In this document: in pieces, positions 9,395 through 19,076 of the stretch
Position numbering within the stretch: the stretch's first letter is position 1
How the letters are laid out: every line of letters starts with the position of its first letter
Assembly (NCBI RefSeq): GCF_000225445.1
Contig: NC_017256.1
Coordinates: 577,795-641,794 of the forward strand
DNA from: Buchnera aphidicola str. Ak (Acyrthosiphon kondoi)
Lineage (GTDB): Bacteria; Pseudomonadota; Gammaproteobacteria; Enterobacterales; Enterobacteriaceae
Reading direction: 5' to 3'
DNA length: 64,000 bases
Made by a program: the position numbers and the translations under genes
Notes under the pieces: model-generated
What the model was told of the DNA's origin: nothing
Database searches by the model: none
The model's input: the letters and a program-made list of their open reading frames with translations, nothing else

Positions 9395-10525
9395 ATGTTT
9401 ATATTACCCCCTATTAGTTTATATATTCACATTCCTTGGTGTTTAAAAAAATGTGGATATTGTGATTTTTATTCATATGTTAGTCAAGAAATTATTCCTG
9501 AAGAAAAATACATTGAAAATTTATTAAAAGATCTTGAAAAAGATCTATCTCTAATTAACAATAGAAAAATAAATACTATTTTCATTGGTGGTGGTACACC
9601 TAGTTTATTAAAAAGCAAATCCATAAAAAAACTACTTCAAGGTGTACAAAAAAGGATTATGATTTCTAAAAATTCAGAAATTACTATAGAAGCTAATCCT
9701 AAAACATTAGAATATCAGCGTTTTATTCATTATAAAAAGTCTGGCATTAATCGTTTTTCATTAGGTATACAAACGTTTAATTCAAATTTATTAAAAAAAA
9801 TAGAACGTACATATAATTCAAAAGAAGCAATAAATGCTATTTTAGAATCAAAAAAAATTAGTGATAATTTAAATTTAGATTTAATGTATGGTTTACCTGG
9901 TCAATCAATAGAAGATGCATTATTGGATTTACAGATTGCCATTAAATACAATCCATCTCATATATCATGGTATCAACTCACTATAGAAACTAATACTCTA
10001 TTTTATGCGAAAAAAATAAAACTACCTAATGAAGATATCGTATTCAATATGTTTATTGAAGGAAATAGATTATTAAAAAAAGCAGGATACAAAAAATATG
10101 AAATATCTTCATATTCTAAACTTAATTATCAATGTCAACATAATCTTAATTACTGGAATTTTGGTGATTATATAGGAATAGGTTGTGGTGCTCATGGTAA
10201 AATCACTCAAAAAAATGGTAAAATCATCCGAACTATTAAAAATAAAAATATAAATTATTTTTTAAGTGGTAATTATCTCAATTCTATACATACAGTATCT
10301 GAAAAAGACAAAATATTTGAATATTTTATGAATGTTTTTAGGTTATATCAACCTATTCTAAAAAAACATTTTCGAGAGAAAACTAATATAAACGAAAGTT
10401 TTATAGAAAAAAAAATTCACATAGCGATACAAAAAGGATTTTTAATTAATGAATTAAATTATTGGCGTACAACAGAAAAAGGGAAGAATTTTTTAAATTT
10501 ACTATTAGAAATTTTTTTAAAATAA
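9395..10525 (+). CDS. hemW: Radical SAM heme chaperone HemW
   Basis: HemW is a radical-SAM protein that binds heme and is thought to insert it into respiratory enzymes; it was long annotated as coproporphyrinogen oxidase-like. The 4Fe-4S motif is C16-X3-C20-X2-C23 (PWCLKKCGYCDF), the SAM-binding GGGTPSLL follows, and the C-terminal HemN-like domain is present. The 376 residues equal the E. coli length almost exactly. The E. coli neighbours yggT, yggU and rdgB that separate yggS from hemW are gone. The gene is convergent with trmB with 10 bp between stops. Confidence 0.94.
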   Translation: MFILPPISLYIHIPWCLKKCGYCDFYSYVSQEIIPEEKYIENLLKDLEKDLSLINNRKINTIFIGGGTPSLLKSKSIKKLLQGVQKRIMISKNSEITIEANPKTLEYQRFIHYKKSGINRFSLGIQTFNSNLLKKIERTYNSKEAINAILESKKISDNLNLDLMYGLPGQSIEDALLDLQIAIKYNPSHISWYQLTIETNTLFYAKKIKLPNEDIVFNMFIEGNRLLKKAGYKKYEISSYSKLNYQCQHNLNYWNFGDYIGIGCGAHGKITQKNGKIIRTIKNKNINYFLSGNYLNSIHTVSEKDKIFEYFMNVFRLYQPILKKHFREKTNINESFIEKKIHIAIQKGFLINELNYWRTTEKGKNFLNLLLEIFLK

Positions 10526-10535
10526 AATTAAAGTA

Positions 10536-11255
10536 CTATTTTTTTAACTGAAACATTAAATCAAAAATATTGTTGCCTCGAAGACGCCCTCTCTTTTCAA
10601 ATTTAGTTATCATACGAGAGGTCGGACGTTTAATAAAATTATTTTTTTTAGACAAATTTTTATAATTTTTAATATCTTGTATTTCATCTAATATATAAAA
10701 AGCATATGATTCTGAATCAGTAGCAATATGTAATGTACCATTAATTATTAATTTTTTTGAAATGATTTTTAAAAAATTATTATTTAACAATCTTCTCTTA
10801 TTATGGCGTTTTTTATCCCAAGGATCTGGAAAAAAAATTTGTATAGTTGACAGAGTATGATCGGAAATCATCTTATGTATAACTTCAATTGCATCATGAT
10901 AAATCACTTTTAAGTTTTGAACTTTATAAGTATAAGCAGAATATAAACAAGATCCTATGCCTGATTTATATACTTCTATTCCTATAAAATCTTTATCTGG
11001 AAAATTAATAGCAGTTTTGACTAAAGATTCTCCTGAACCAAAACCAATTTCTAATATAACTGGAGCAGTACGATTAAATACAGATAATAAATTTAATGGT
11101 TTTAATTGAAAATCAATACCAATTAAAGACCAATATTTTTGAATTGCACTTAACTGAGATGCAGTAATACGACCTTTTCTACATACAAAACTACGAATTT
11201 GACGCAAAAAAATGCCATTATGGTTATATATTGGAGTTATAATATTATTCTTCAT
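10536..11255 (-). CDS. trmB: tRNA (guanine-N7)-methyltransferase
   Basis: TrmB methylates G46 in the variable loop of several tRNAs using S-adenosylmethionine. The Rossmann-fold SAM motif LEIGFGSGES lies near residue 70 and the signature FFPDPWDKKRHNKRR is in the centre. The 239 residues equal the E. coli length. It is divergent from mutY as in E. coli, where trmB-yggL-mutY-yggX is the order; yggL is lost. Confidence 0.96.
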   Translation of the reverse strand: MKNNIITPIYNHNGIFLRQIRSFVCRKGRITASQLSAIQKYWSLIGIDFQLKPLNLLSVFNRTAPVILEIGFGSGESLVKTAINFPDKDFIGIEVYKSGIGSCLYSAYTYKVQNLKVIYHDAIEVIHKMISDHTLSTIQIFFPDPWDKKRHNKRRLLNNNFLKIISKKLIINGTLHIATDSESYAFYILDEIQDIKNYKNLSKKNNFIKRPTSRMITKFEKRGRLRGNNIFDLMFQLKK

Positions 11256-11369
11256 ATTTTTACTTAAAATGTTATTTTAAATTAATTAAAATAATTTATT
11301 TAAATCATATTTTATCAATTTTTTTAAAAAACATATCTATAATTTTTTATAAAAATGGTTCGTATTATA

Positions 11370-12422
11370 ATGACAAAATATATTTTTTCACAATTTATTT
11401 TAAACTGGTACCACAAAAATGGTAGAAAAGATTTACCATGGCAAAAAAATAAAACATTGTATACAGTTTGGATATCTGAAATAATGTTACAACAAACAAC
11501 AGTAAAATCCGTCATTCCTTATTTTAAAAAATTCATATTAAATTTCCCAAACATAAAATCTTTAAATGATAGTACATTAGATGATGTGTTGCATTTATGG
11601 AGTGGTCTTGGATATTATAATAGAGCTAAAAACATTTATAAATCAGCACAAATAATCAAGAAAGACTTCCAAGGAATATTTCCTGATCAATTTTTAAAAA
11701 TCATTAAATTACCTGGAATAGGAAAAACTACAGCAGGAGCTATTTTATCTTTATCATTAAATTTTTTTTATCCTATTTTAGATGGTAATGTAAAAAGAAT
11801 TTTAATGCGTTATTATGGAATATCAGCATTTTTAAAAGATAAAAAAACAGAAAAAAAATTATGGAAAATTATTGAATCGATTACGCCAATATATAATACA
11901 GGTAAATTTAATCAGGGTATGATGGATATAGGATCGTCTATTTGTACACCTGTAAAGCCAAAATGTAAAATTTGTCCATTAAATAAAGAGTGCATTGCTA
12001 AAATAGAAGAAAAATGGGAACAATACCCTTTAAAAAATATAAAAAAAATATATCCTAAAAAAACATCTTGGTTTATTATAATTAAACATAACAATTACTT
12101 TTGGTTAATAAAAAATACGGAAGAAAATATCTGGAAAAATTTATTTTGTTTCCCAAAATTCAATAGTAAAAAAATAGCTTTAAAATGGTTAGAAAACAAG
12201 AAAATAAATATAAATTCTCATGAAAAAATGACATCATTTGTTCATAAATTTAGTCATTTTTCTTTACATATTCATCTAATTTTAATCAAAATATCTTGTA
12301 TTTCAAATTTTTTACAAAAAAAAAATTCAAGTATTTGGTATAATTTAAAAAATCCTCAACACATAGGATTACCCCAACCAGTACAGAAAATACTTAAAAA
12401 TTTTAAAAAAGACGTTTTTTAA
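11370..12422 (+). CDS. mutY: Adenine DNA glycosylase MutY
   Basis: MutY removes adenine mispaired with 8-oxoguanine. The helix-hairpin-helix region [17 protein letters not shown] and the catalytic Asp region ILDGNVKR are present, followed by the iron-sulfur loop C-X6-C-X2-C-X5-C. The C-terminal NUDIX-like 8-oxoG recognition domain is retained, with FSHF conserved. The ATG at 11370 ([14 protein letters not shown]) aligns with the E. coli start and gives 350 residues, identical to E. coli; an ATG at 11355 is the alternative. yggX follows after 19 bp and probably shares its transcript. Confidence 0.95.
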   Translation: MTKYIFSQFILNWYHKNGRKDLPWQKNKTLYTVWISEIMLQQTTVKSVIPYFKKFILNFPNIKSLNDSTLDDVLHLWSGLGYYNRAKNIYKSAQIIKKDFQGIFPDQFLKIIKLPGIGKTTAGAILSLSLNFFYPILDGNVKRILMRYYGISAFLKDKKTEKKLWKIIESITPIYNTGKFNQGMMDIGSSICTPVKPKCKICPLNKECIAKIEEKWEQYPLKNIKKIYPKKTSWFIIIKHNNYFWLIKNTEENIWKNLFCFPKFNSKKIALKWLENKKININSHEKMTSFVHKFSHFSLHIHLILIKISCISNFLQKKNSSIWYNLKNPQHIGLPQPVQKILKNFKKDVF

Positions 12423-12441
12423 AAAAAGGAGTATTCAAATA

Positions 12442-12675
12442 ATGAAACGTATTATTTTTTGCACATTTTTAAAAAAACAATCTGAAGGTCAAGATTTTCA
12501 ATTTTATCCAGGTGAATTAGGAGAAAAAATATACAATCAAATCTCAAAAAAAGCATGGGAAAAATGGATAGCAAAGCAAACTATTTTAATCAATGAAAAA
12601 AAATTAAATATGTTTAACCTTGAAGACCGTAAAAAAATTGAAGAACATATGAAATTATTTTTATTTGAAAAATAA
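12442..12675 (+). CDS. yggX: Fe(2+)-trafficking protein YggX
   Basis: YggX is a small cytoplasmic protein that protects iron-sulfur clusters from oxidation and handles labile ferrous iron. The product keeps the N-terminal Cys in IIFCTFLKK, the FYPGELGE motif and the W-x-x-W-x-x-x-Q pattern WEKWIAKQ. It has 77 residues, shorter than the E. coli 91 because the C-terminal tail is trimmed. AAAGGAG precedes the ATG at a good distance. The mutY-yggX pairing is ancestral. Confidence 0.95.
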   Translation: MKRIIFCTFLKKQSEGQDFQFYPGELGEKIYNQISKKAWEKWIAKQTILINEKKLNMFNLEDRKKIEEHMKLFLFEK

Positions 12676-12753
12676 CATATTTTTATATAAAATTTTTTAG
12701 AATATTTTTCTAACACACACTACTTAATATCACTTACTTTAAAAAATAATACA

Positions 12754-13542
12754 GTGCTTATATTTGATTCTGGTGTCGGTGGGTTGTCTATATTGAAAAA
12801 TATAAAAAAAATTTTACCAAAAATTCATTATATTTATATATTAGACAACGAAGCATTTCCTTACGGAAATAAAACGGAATTTTTCATTATTGAAAGAAGT
12901 ATAAAAATAATTAATACAATAAAAAAAATTCATCCTATTACTATAGTTGTAATCGCATGCAATACAGTAAGTACTGTAGCCTTGTCTATTTTAAGAAATA
13001 AATTTAAATTTCCTATTATTGGCATATTTCCTGATATAAAAACTGCTTCTAAAATAACTAAAAATAAAATTATTGGTTTAATAGCGACTAAAACTACAAT
13101 TAATTCTTATTATACAAAAAAAATAATCTATAAAAATTCTTTTTCTAATACCATACAAGTAATAGGTACAAATAAATTAGCTCTAATAGCTGAAAAAAAA
13201 GTTCGAGGTATTACAGTTCCAGAAATAAAATTAAAAGATATTTTTCAACCATGGACTAGTCTTTTATCATATCCTGATACTATTATATTGGGCTGCACTC
13301 ATTTTTCATTATTAGAAGAAGAAATCAAGAAAATTTTATATAAAAAATCATCTCTTTTTTTTATTGATTCTATACAAAAAGTTGCATTTCAAATTAAAAA
13401 TTATTTTTATAAATCAAAAAATAATCAAAATATAAAAAAAAACATTCTTTTATATTCAAAAAATACTAAAGACTTGCAAAATTTATTATGTTATTTAAAA
13501 AGATATCAATTTGCAAAAATTGAATATTTTAATTTAAATTAG
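12754..13542 (+). CDS. murI: Glutamate racemase
   Basis: MurI makes D-glutamate for peptidoglycan. The two catalytic cysteines are in IACNTVST and LGCTHFS. I use the GTG at 12754 because it is the only accepted start codon ahead of the conserved FDSGVGG; upstream in-frame codons are open back to a stop at 12688 but offer no ATG, GTG or TTG. The 262-residue product is shorter than E. coli MurI at the N-terminus only. Its 3' end overlaps that of convergent sbcB by 14 bp. Confidence 0.93.
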   Translation: MLIFDSGVGGLSILKNIKKILPKIHYIYILDNEAFPYGNKTEFFIIERSIKIINTIKKIHPITIVVIACNTVSTVALSILRNKFKFPIIGIFPDIKTASKITKNKIIGLIATKTTINSYYTKKIIYKNSFSNTIQVIGTNKLALIAEKKVRGITVPEIKLKDIFQPWTSLLSYPDTIILGCTHFSLLEEEIKKILYKKSSLFFIDSIQKVAFQIKNYFYKSKNNQNIKKNILLYSKNTKDLQNLLCYLKRYQFAKIEYFNLN

Positions 13543-14974
13543 CGCTTTCAAATAATAATTTTTTATATTTTTGAAAAACGTATTCTAATAATTCTTTTAA
13601 TAATATTACTTTTTCTATATTTTTAGAATATTTTTGCAGTAAAAATTTAATTTTATTTTCATATTCTTTTAAAAATATTGGATTAAAAGTCTTCATGCAA
13701 TATTTTAACCATATTTTTTTTTCATTTTCATTCAATGTATGAAAAAAATTACGAGCACGATAACGAAAAAGTAGATTTTTTAAGCGAGAATCATGAAAAT
13801 TAAAATTCATATTTTTCAAAAAAACTGGTTTAGTATTTCTGATAATTTTTATAATTTTTTTATCATATAAGTTAAAAAAAGAATTATATATTTCTAAATC
13901 AACATTATCAGAATCATGTATTTTCTTTTCTTGAGAAAAAATAATTTGAATATTTTTAATAAAAAAATTGTTTTTTTTTATTAAATTGATTTTTTCATCA
14001 AATGAAGATCTATGAAAATTTAAACGATTATAGTCTTCTTTTTGCATTATTTTTATTGGTGCTAGCATAGGACATCGATTCAAATATAATAATACTACTC
14101 CTAAATCAAATAAGTTTTTAATAAAAACATCATCAAAATATATTTTTTTACATACGTGTATCAATTCGTTAATATTTTTAAATAAATCAATAGCAATTAA
14201 TATGTTGCTATTATTTTTATGCCATGCTATAGGAAGTATGCAACTCATATTATGACGCACAGCACCAAAATAACTAGAAATATAAATTACTGGTTCAAAC
14301 TTTTTTAAATCAATCAATTTATATAATTCGTTTTTTTTTCTTATTTTCAAAAAAAAATTAAAAAGTCTAGGCTGTTTTTGCTTAACAAGTTTTGCCATTT
14401 CAATAGTTGCGTATACATCCGAAACCGCATCATGTGCATTTAAATGTACAATATTATTTATTTTTGTTAAATCTGATAATTTAAAACTTGGCAATCCTAA
14501 TTCATTTTTAGGCCATTTTATACCACTGGGTCTCAATGCATAACATGCTCGTAATAAATTCAATATGTCCCAGCGAGAGTTCCCATTCTTCCAGCTCCAT
14601 TCGTAAGGATCAAAAAAATTTCTATAAAAAATATTTCTAGTAATTTCATCATCAAAATTAATATTATTATAACCAACAATACAAGTATTAGACTCTGTTA
14701 AAATATTATGTATCTTCTTAGAAAAATTATATTCATTACTTCCATTTTTTTCTGTATATTGAGGAGTAATATGAGTGATTAAAACAGAACAGGGATCAGG
14801 TAAATAATCATCTGATGGAAAACAGTAAAAATAATATGGATTATCTATTATATTTAAATTTGTATCCGTTCTGATACATGCAAATTGAGCAGGTTTATCT
14901 AAACATGCATTTATGCCAAAAGTTTCATAATCATAAAACAAAAAAGTAGATGTATTTTTTTTAAATTGTATCAT
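13529..14974 (-). CDS. sbcB: Exodeoxyribonuclease I
   Basis: Exonuclease I degrades single-stranded DNA 3' to 5' and acts in recombination and mismatch repair. The DEDD-family active site opens with D15 and E17 in FYDYETFG, as in E. coli, followed by the NFDDEI motif and the HDAVSDVYATI segment. The 481 residues are close to the E. coli 475. The frame stays open through many poly(A) runs. It is convergent and overlapping with murI, and tmaR lies upstream on the other strand, as in the E. coli sbcB-yeeX region. Confidence 0.95.
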   Translation of the reverse strand: MIQFKKNTSTFLFYDYETFGINACLDKPAQFACIRTDTNLNIIDNPYYFYCFPSDDYLPDPCSVLITHITPQYTEKNGSNEYNFSKKIHNILTESNTCIVGYNNINFDDEITRNIFYRNFFDPYEWSWKNGNSRWDILNLLRACYALRPSGIKWPKNELGLPSFKLSDLTKINNIVHLNAHDAVSDVYATIEMAKLVKQKQPRLFNFFLKIRKKNELYKLIDLKKFEPVIYISSYFGAVRHNMSCILPIAWHKNNSNILIAIDLFKNINELIHVCKKIYFDDVFIKNLFDLGVVLLYLNRCPMLAPIKIMQKEDYNRLNFHRSSFDEKINLIKKNNFFIKNIQIIFSQEKKIHDSDNVDLEIYNSFFNLYDKKIIKIIRNTKPVFLKNMNFNFHDSRLKNLLFRYRARNFFHTLNENEKKIWLKYCMKTFNPIFLKEYENKIKFLLQKYSKNIEKVILLKELLEYVFQKYKKLLFESANLN

Positions 14975-15055
14975 TTTTTGATTTTAATAAAATAATTTAA
15001 TAAACTATTAAACTCCTAAAAAATTAATTAACTTAATAAAAAAAGGCTTTTTAGT

Positions 15056-15364
15056 ATGTCAGAGACAAAAAAATCATTTAAAAATGTATTAGAATTCGTT
15101 CATAAATTTAGAAGAAAAAATAAAATTAAAAGAGAAATAAGCGATATTGAAAAAAAAATACGAGATAACCAAAAAAGAATACTACTATTAGATAATCTTA
15201 GCCAATATATTACATTAGATATGAATTATGAGGAAATTAAAAAGATAATTTGTATGATGAAAAATGATTATGAAGATCGAGTAGATGATTATATTGTTAA
15301 AAGTGCAGAGTTATCAAAAGAGAAAAGAAATTTGTCAAAAGAATTAAAGTCAATTGTTAAATAA
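15056..15364 (+). CDS. tmaR: PTS regulator TmaR (YeeX, DUF496 family)
   Basis: The 102-residue product aligns with E. coli YeeX/TmaR along most of its length: [13 protein letters not shown] near the start, [19 protein letters not shown], and [10 protein letters not shown]. It is almost wholly coiled-coil with no membrane segment. In E. coli TmaR gathers PTS Enzyme I at the cell poles and controls its activity. Retention fits a genome that still imports mannitol through the PTS (mtlA in this window); that link is inference. In E. coli yeeX also lies near sbcB and asparagine tRNA genes. Confidence 0.9.
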   Translation: MSETKKSFKNVLEFVHKFRRKNKIKREISDIEKKIRDNQKRILLLDNLSQYITLDMNYEEIKKIICMMKNDYEDRVDDYIVKSAELSKEKRNLSKELKSIVK

Positions 15365-15375
15365 TGTATTTTTTT

Positions 15376-15448
15376 CTCCTCCGACTGGATTCGAACCAGT
15401 GACATACGGATTAACAGTCCGCCGTTCTACCAACTGAACTACAGAGGA
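15376..15448 (-). tRNA. tRNA-Asn (GTT)
   Basis: A complete cloverleaf reads on the minus strand from 15448. The acceptor stem is TCCTCTG/CGGAGGA, the anticodon loop CTGTTAA gives anticodon GTT, and the T loop is GGTTCGAATCC. The discriminator is G and CCA is not encoded; a poly(A)-like run follows instead. The sequence is nearly identical to E. coli tRNA-Asn. Confidence 0.97.
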
Positions 15449-15457
15449 ATATAAATA

Positions 15458-15486
15458 TATATATCAAAATTTTTTATATGTGTCAA
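15458..15486 (-). promoter_or_regulatory. Sigma-70-type promoter of tRNA-Asn
   Basis: On the minus strand a perfect TTGACA box (15486-15481) is followed after exactly 17 bp by TATATA (15463-15458). The predicted start site is only a few bases before the tRNA 5' end. Spacing, sequence and position all agree. Confidence 0.65.
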
Positions 15487-15581
15487 ATATATATATATAA
15501 ATTGTTTAAAAATATAAAATTTTTAAAAGAGTTCTAGATTATTAGAAAAAATTGCTTTATAGTAGAAGGGTAAAAAAATAT

Positions 15582-15654
15582 GGCCCTTTAGCTCAGTGGT
15601 AAGAGCAGGCGACTCATAATCGCTTGGTCGCTGGTTCAAATCCAGCAGGGGCCA
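15582..15654 (+). tRNA. tRNA-Ile2 (CAT anticodon, lysidine type)
   Basis: The anticodon is CAT, so simple rules would call it methionine, but the body matches E. coli ileX rather than elongator tRNA-Met: acceptor stem GGCCCTT/AGGGGCC, anticodon arm GCGACTCATAATCGC and T arm GCTGGTTCAAATCCAGC. In such tRNAs TilS converts C34 to lysidine so that AUA is read as isoleucine. CCA is not encoded. A TATAGT box at 15558-15563 is a possible -10. Confidence 0.93.
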
Positions 15655-15785
15655 TCAATAAAAAATTAAATTTTTTTATATGTTATCTAATAAAAATAAA
15701 ATCATGCTAATTTTTAATATTAATTTAAATTATTAATATACAGAATTCTATTGTAAATTTTTACATTAATTAGGATTTAATTTTT

Positions 15786-16427
15786 ATGGACTGGAAAAAA
15801 AAATTTATCGATTTTTCTTTTAAAAAAAAAGCATTACAATTTGGATCTTTTAAATTGAAATCAGGACGTACCAGTCCTTATTTTTTTAATTCAGGATTAT
15901 TGTCTACAGGTACAAATATTATCGAAATCGGTTTATTTTATGCTCGTTCTATAGTAGATTCAAAGATGAAATTCGATGTTTTATTTGGTCCAGCATATAA
16001 AGGTATTCCTATAACTGTAACTACTTCAATAGCATTAAAAAATTATTATGATTTAAATATTCCATATGCTTTTAATAGAAAAGAATATAAAAAACATGGA
16101 GAAAAAGGCGATTTAATTGGTGCTACGATATATAAAAAAAGAATTATTATTCTAGATGATGTAGTTACATCAGGTAAAGCAATACATCATTCTATTAAAA
16201 TTATTGAAGAACAAGGAGCAGAAATTTCTGCCGTATTCGTTCTTTTAGATCGTAAAGAAAAAGGAGAAAGAGATTTATGTACTATTAATCATCAGAAAAA
16301 TAAAAAAAAATACGAAATTATTTCTATTATTACAATTGAAGATTTAATATCTTATTTATTAGAAGATAAAAAACTAAAAAAACATATACCTAAATTAATA
16401 AAATACCGTGAAAAGTATGGAATTTAA
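15786..16427 (+). CDS. pyrE: Orotate phosphoribosyltransferase
   Basis: PyrE joins orotate and PRPP to make OMP in pyrimidine synthesis. The type I phosphoribosyltransferase PRPP loop reads IILDDVVTSGKA in the second half, and the N-terminal SGRTSPYFFN and GPAYKGIP motifs are present. The 213 residues equal E. coli PyrE. It is convergent with dut with 9 bp between; E. coli also has pyrE near dut, with slmA between them, which is absent here. Confidence 0.96.
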   Translation: MDWKKKFIDFSFKKKALQFGSFKLKSGRTSPYFFNSGLLSTGTNIIEIGLFYARSIVDSKMKFDVLFGPAYKGIPITVTTSIALKNYYDLNIPYAFNRKEYKKHGEKGDLIGATIYKKRIIILDDVVTSGKAIHHSIKIIEEQGAEISAVFVLLDRKEKGERDLCTINHQKNKKKYEIISIITIEDLISYLLEDKKLKKHIPKLIKYREKYGI

Positions 16428-16436
16428 AAATTTTTA

Positions 16437-16892
16437 TTATATTATACCAGAATGACCAAAACCTTTATTTGAACGTAAAGTTTTTTTAAATTCTTTTACT
16501 AAAGAAAAAGACGGTCTAATAATCGGCACAAAGATTATTTGCGCTACTCTATCATCTGGATTAATATCAAAATCTTTTTTACTACGATTCCAGAGAGATA
16601 TCATTAATTGACCTTGATAATCAGAATCAATTAAACCAACTAAATTGCCTAAAACAATACCTTTTTTATGACCTAGACCGGATCTAGGTAAGATTAATGC
16701 AGTAATATTAGGATTTGCAATGTATATTGCTATCCCGGTAGGTACTAAAATAGTTTGCTGAGATTTCAATTTAATTTTTCTTTCTAAACAAGCTCTAAGA
16801 TCGAGACCAGATGATCCTAAAGTCGCATATGAAGGCAAAGAAAAATTTTTTTTTATACGCGAATCTAGTATCTTTATTTCAATATTATTCAT
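16437..16892 (-). CDS. dut: dUTP diphosphatase
   Basis: dUTPase hydrolyses dUTP to dUMP and keeps uracil out of DNA. All five trimeric dUTPase motifs can be seen: [38 protein letters not shown] and the C-terminal [10 protein letters not shown] that closes over the active site. It has 151 residues, the E. coli length. Assignment is secure. Confidence 0.96.
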   Translation of the reverse strand: MNNIEIKILDSRIKKNFSLPSYATLGSSGLDLRACLERKIKLKSQQTILVPTGIAIYIANPNITALILPRSGLGHKKGIVLGNLVGLIDSDYQGQLMISLWNRSKKDFDINPDDRVAQIIFVPIIRPSFSLVKEFKKTLRSNKGFGHSGII

Positions 16893-16938
16893 AATAAAAT
16901 TACATCCTTCTCAAAAAATAAATGTTTTTAGAAAATAA

Positions 16939-17685
16939 TTATGCAGATGCATAAAAACTAGCATTAACAAAAGAATAACGAGAAGATAACGAATAATTTA
17001 AATCTTTACCTGACCATGTTTTTACTTCTCCTCCAGCCGCAATAATAATAGCATGACCGGCTGCCGTATCCCATATATGAGTATTACCAAAACGCGGGTA
17101 AATTTGAGCAGTACCTTCAGCTATCAAACAGAATTTCAATGAAGAACCTAACTTTTTAAGTTTATAATTTTTTATTTTTTCCAAATAATTTTTTAATTCT
17201 TTATCGGGATGTGAACGACTAGTAACTAACAACGGTACATCTGCTTGAGCAACATTAATTTTTTCTTTTATACCTAAATTGTTTTCTTTCCAAGCATTTT
17301 GATGAAATGAAGAATACAAAGTATTAAAAAAAGGAGCGTATATTACTCCTAGAATAGGTACTCCATTCTTAATTAAACTAATATTTACTGTAAACTCACC
17401 ATTTTTTTTTAAAAATTCTTTAGTTCCATCTAATGGATCGATTAACCAATAATTATTCCAATGGCGATTGTTTATAAAATTATGTGATTCTTCTTCAGAA
17501 ATAATTGGAATGTCAGGAGTAATTAATAAAAGTCCATTTTTAATTATATTATTAGCTTCATAATCAGCATTAGTTATAGGAGTATTATCTGACTTATAAG
17601 AAATATTGACAAGTTTTTGATTATTATAAAATTTCATAATACAACTACCTGCATTTCGTGCTAACTGACAAATTTGATCTAACAT
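16939..17685 (-). CDS. cysQ: 3'(2'),5'-bisphosphate nucleotidase CysQ
   Basis: CysQ hydrolyses adenosine 3',5'-bisphosphate (PAP), a by-product of sulfate assimilation and acyl carrier protein modification. The lithium-sensitive phosphatase family motifs are ISEEES, the metal-binding WLIDPLDGTKEF and WDTAAGHAII. It has 248 residues, against 246 in E. coli. It precedes no obvious partner; in E. coli cysQ lies near the rplI cluster, as here. Confidence 0.94.
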   Translation of the reverse strand: MLDQICQLARNAGSCIMKFYNNQKLVNISYKSDNTPITNADYEANNIIKNGLLLITPDIPIISEEESHNFINNRHWNNYWLIDPLDGTKEFLKKNGEFTVNISLIKNGVPILGVIYAPFFNTLYSSFHQNAWKENNLGIKEKINVAQADVPLLVTSRSHPDKELKNYLEKIKNYKLKKLGSSLKFCLIAEGTAQIYPRFGNTHIWDTAAGHAIIIAAGGEVKTWSGKDLNYSLSSRYSFVNASFYASA

Positions 17686-17729
17686 TTTATGCCGTATATT
17701 TAATAGGATTAAAAAAAAATTTAATAAGA

Positions 17730-18182
17730 TTAATTTTTTGAAATTATATTAACTATAAAATCAATAGAAACCTTGCTATGTGGCTGAAAGATAACTTTGT
17801 GTTCGCCTACTTTCCGCAGTAAACCATTAGGTAATCGGATTTCTTTTTTATTAATTTTTATGCCTAATAATGTTATTTCTTTAATAATATTTCTAATTCC
17901 TACAGAACCGAATATCTTGCCTTCTTTTCCGACTTTCGAAAAAATGTTTATAGAACTTATTTTTTTTAATTTTTCAGCTCTTGATTGTGCTATAAGAAAT
18001 TTACTAATATTTTCCTGTTCTAAGGCAATACGCTGAGCTTCAAAAGATTCAATATTTTTTTTATTTGCTAAGATAGCTTTTCCTTTTGGAATTAAAAAAT
18101 TTCTTGCATAACCAGACTTAACATTTATAACTGTACCTGAATCACCTAATTTATGGATTTTAGATAAAAGAATAACTTCCAT
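17730..18182 (-). CDS. rplI: 50S ribosomal protein L9
   Basis: L9 binds 23S rRNA domain V and influences frame maintenance. The N-terminal domain begins MEVILLSKIHKLGDSG and includes GYARNFLIPKGKA, followed by the long helix and the C-terminal domain. The 150 residues match the family. It is the last gene of the rpsF-rpsR-rplI cluster. Confidence 0.97.
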   Translation of the reverse strand: MEVILLSKIHKLGDSGTVINVKSGYARNFLIPKGKAILANKKNIESFEAQRIALEQENISKFLIAQSRAEKLKKISSINIFSKVGKEGKIFGSVGIRNIIKEITLLGIKINKKEIRLPNGLLRKVGEHKVIFQPHSKVSIDFIVNIISKN

Positions 18183-18224
18183 GGTCTTTTTTCTCTTTTT
18201 TATATATAATAAATTTAAATTATC

Positions 18225-18452
<228 letters not shown>

Positions 18453-18575
18453 TTATTTTTCTCCAAAAGAATTATTATGAATAATAAATTGTTGTATTAT
18501 TTTTCATAATATACATTTTAAGATTTAAATATTAATTTATATTTTGTTTGATAAAAAAAATATACATATATCAAA

Positions 18576-18917
18576 TTATTTTTTTTCTTTTTTATCATCT
18601 TTTAATTTTAAAATAGGTGACAACTCTATAACTGCTTTCTTCATAGACATGATAAGATTACGAAGGATTATATTATTAAAACGAAATTCTGTTTCTAAAA
18701 GAGTAATAGTCTTAGGAAAAACTTCTATATTCATTAAAATATAATGTGCTTTATGCAGCTTGTTAATTGAATAAGATAGTTGGCGTCTACCCCAATCTTC
18801 TAGACGATGTACCATTCCGCCATTATCGTTAATAATGTTTTTATATTTTTCAATCAATAATGGTATTTTTTCACTTTGATCAGGATGAACCATAAATATT
18901 ATTTCATAATGACGCAT
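18576..18917 (-). CDS. rpsF: 30S ribosomal protein S6
   Basis: S6 pairs with S18 on the small subunit. The 113-residue product starts [16 protein letters not shown] and keeps [14 protein letters not shown] and [10 protein letters not shown]. The E. coli acidic, glutamylated C-terminal tail is shortened. An AAAGGAGC ribosome-binding site precedes the start, fitting high expression as first gene of the cluster. Confidence 0.97.
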   Translation of the reverse strand: MRHYEIIFMVHPDQSEKIPLLIEKYKNIINDNGGMVHRLEDWGRRQLSYSINKLHKAHYILMNIEVFPKTITLLETEFRFNNIILRNLIMSMKKAVIELSPILKLKDDKKEKK

Positions 18918-19076
18918 TAAAGTGCTCCTTTTGGTTTATTGAGCTTCCTCATAAGATGATTTTATAGATATTTTTCAAGGAAGCAAGGAACTTTTTTAAA
19001 TATTATAGATAATTATTTTATAATATTTTAATTTTTTTAAAAAATCAACACTGTTTTATATTTTTAAAAATAAAAG

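Noticed and set aside
15582..15654. tRNA-Met from the CAT anticodon
   Set aside because: Stems and loops match isoleucine ileX rather than elongator or initiator tRNA-Met.
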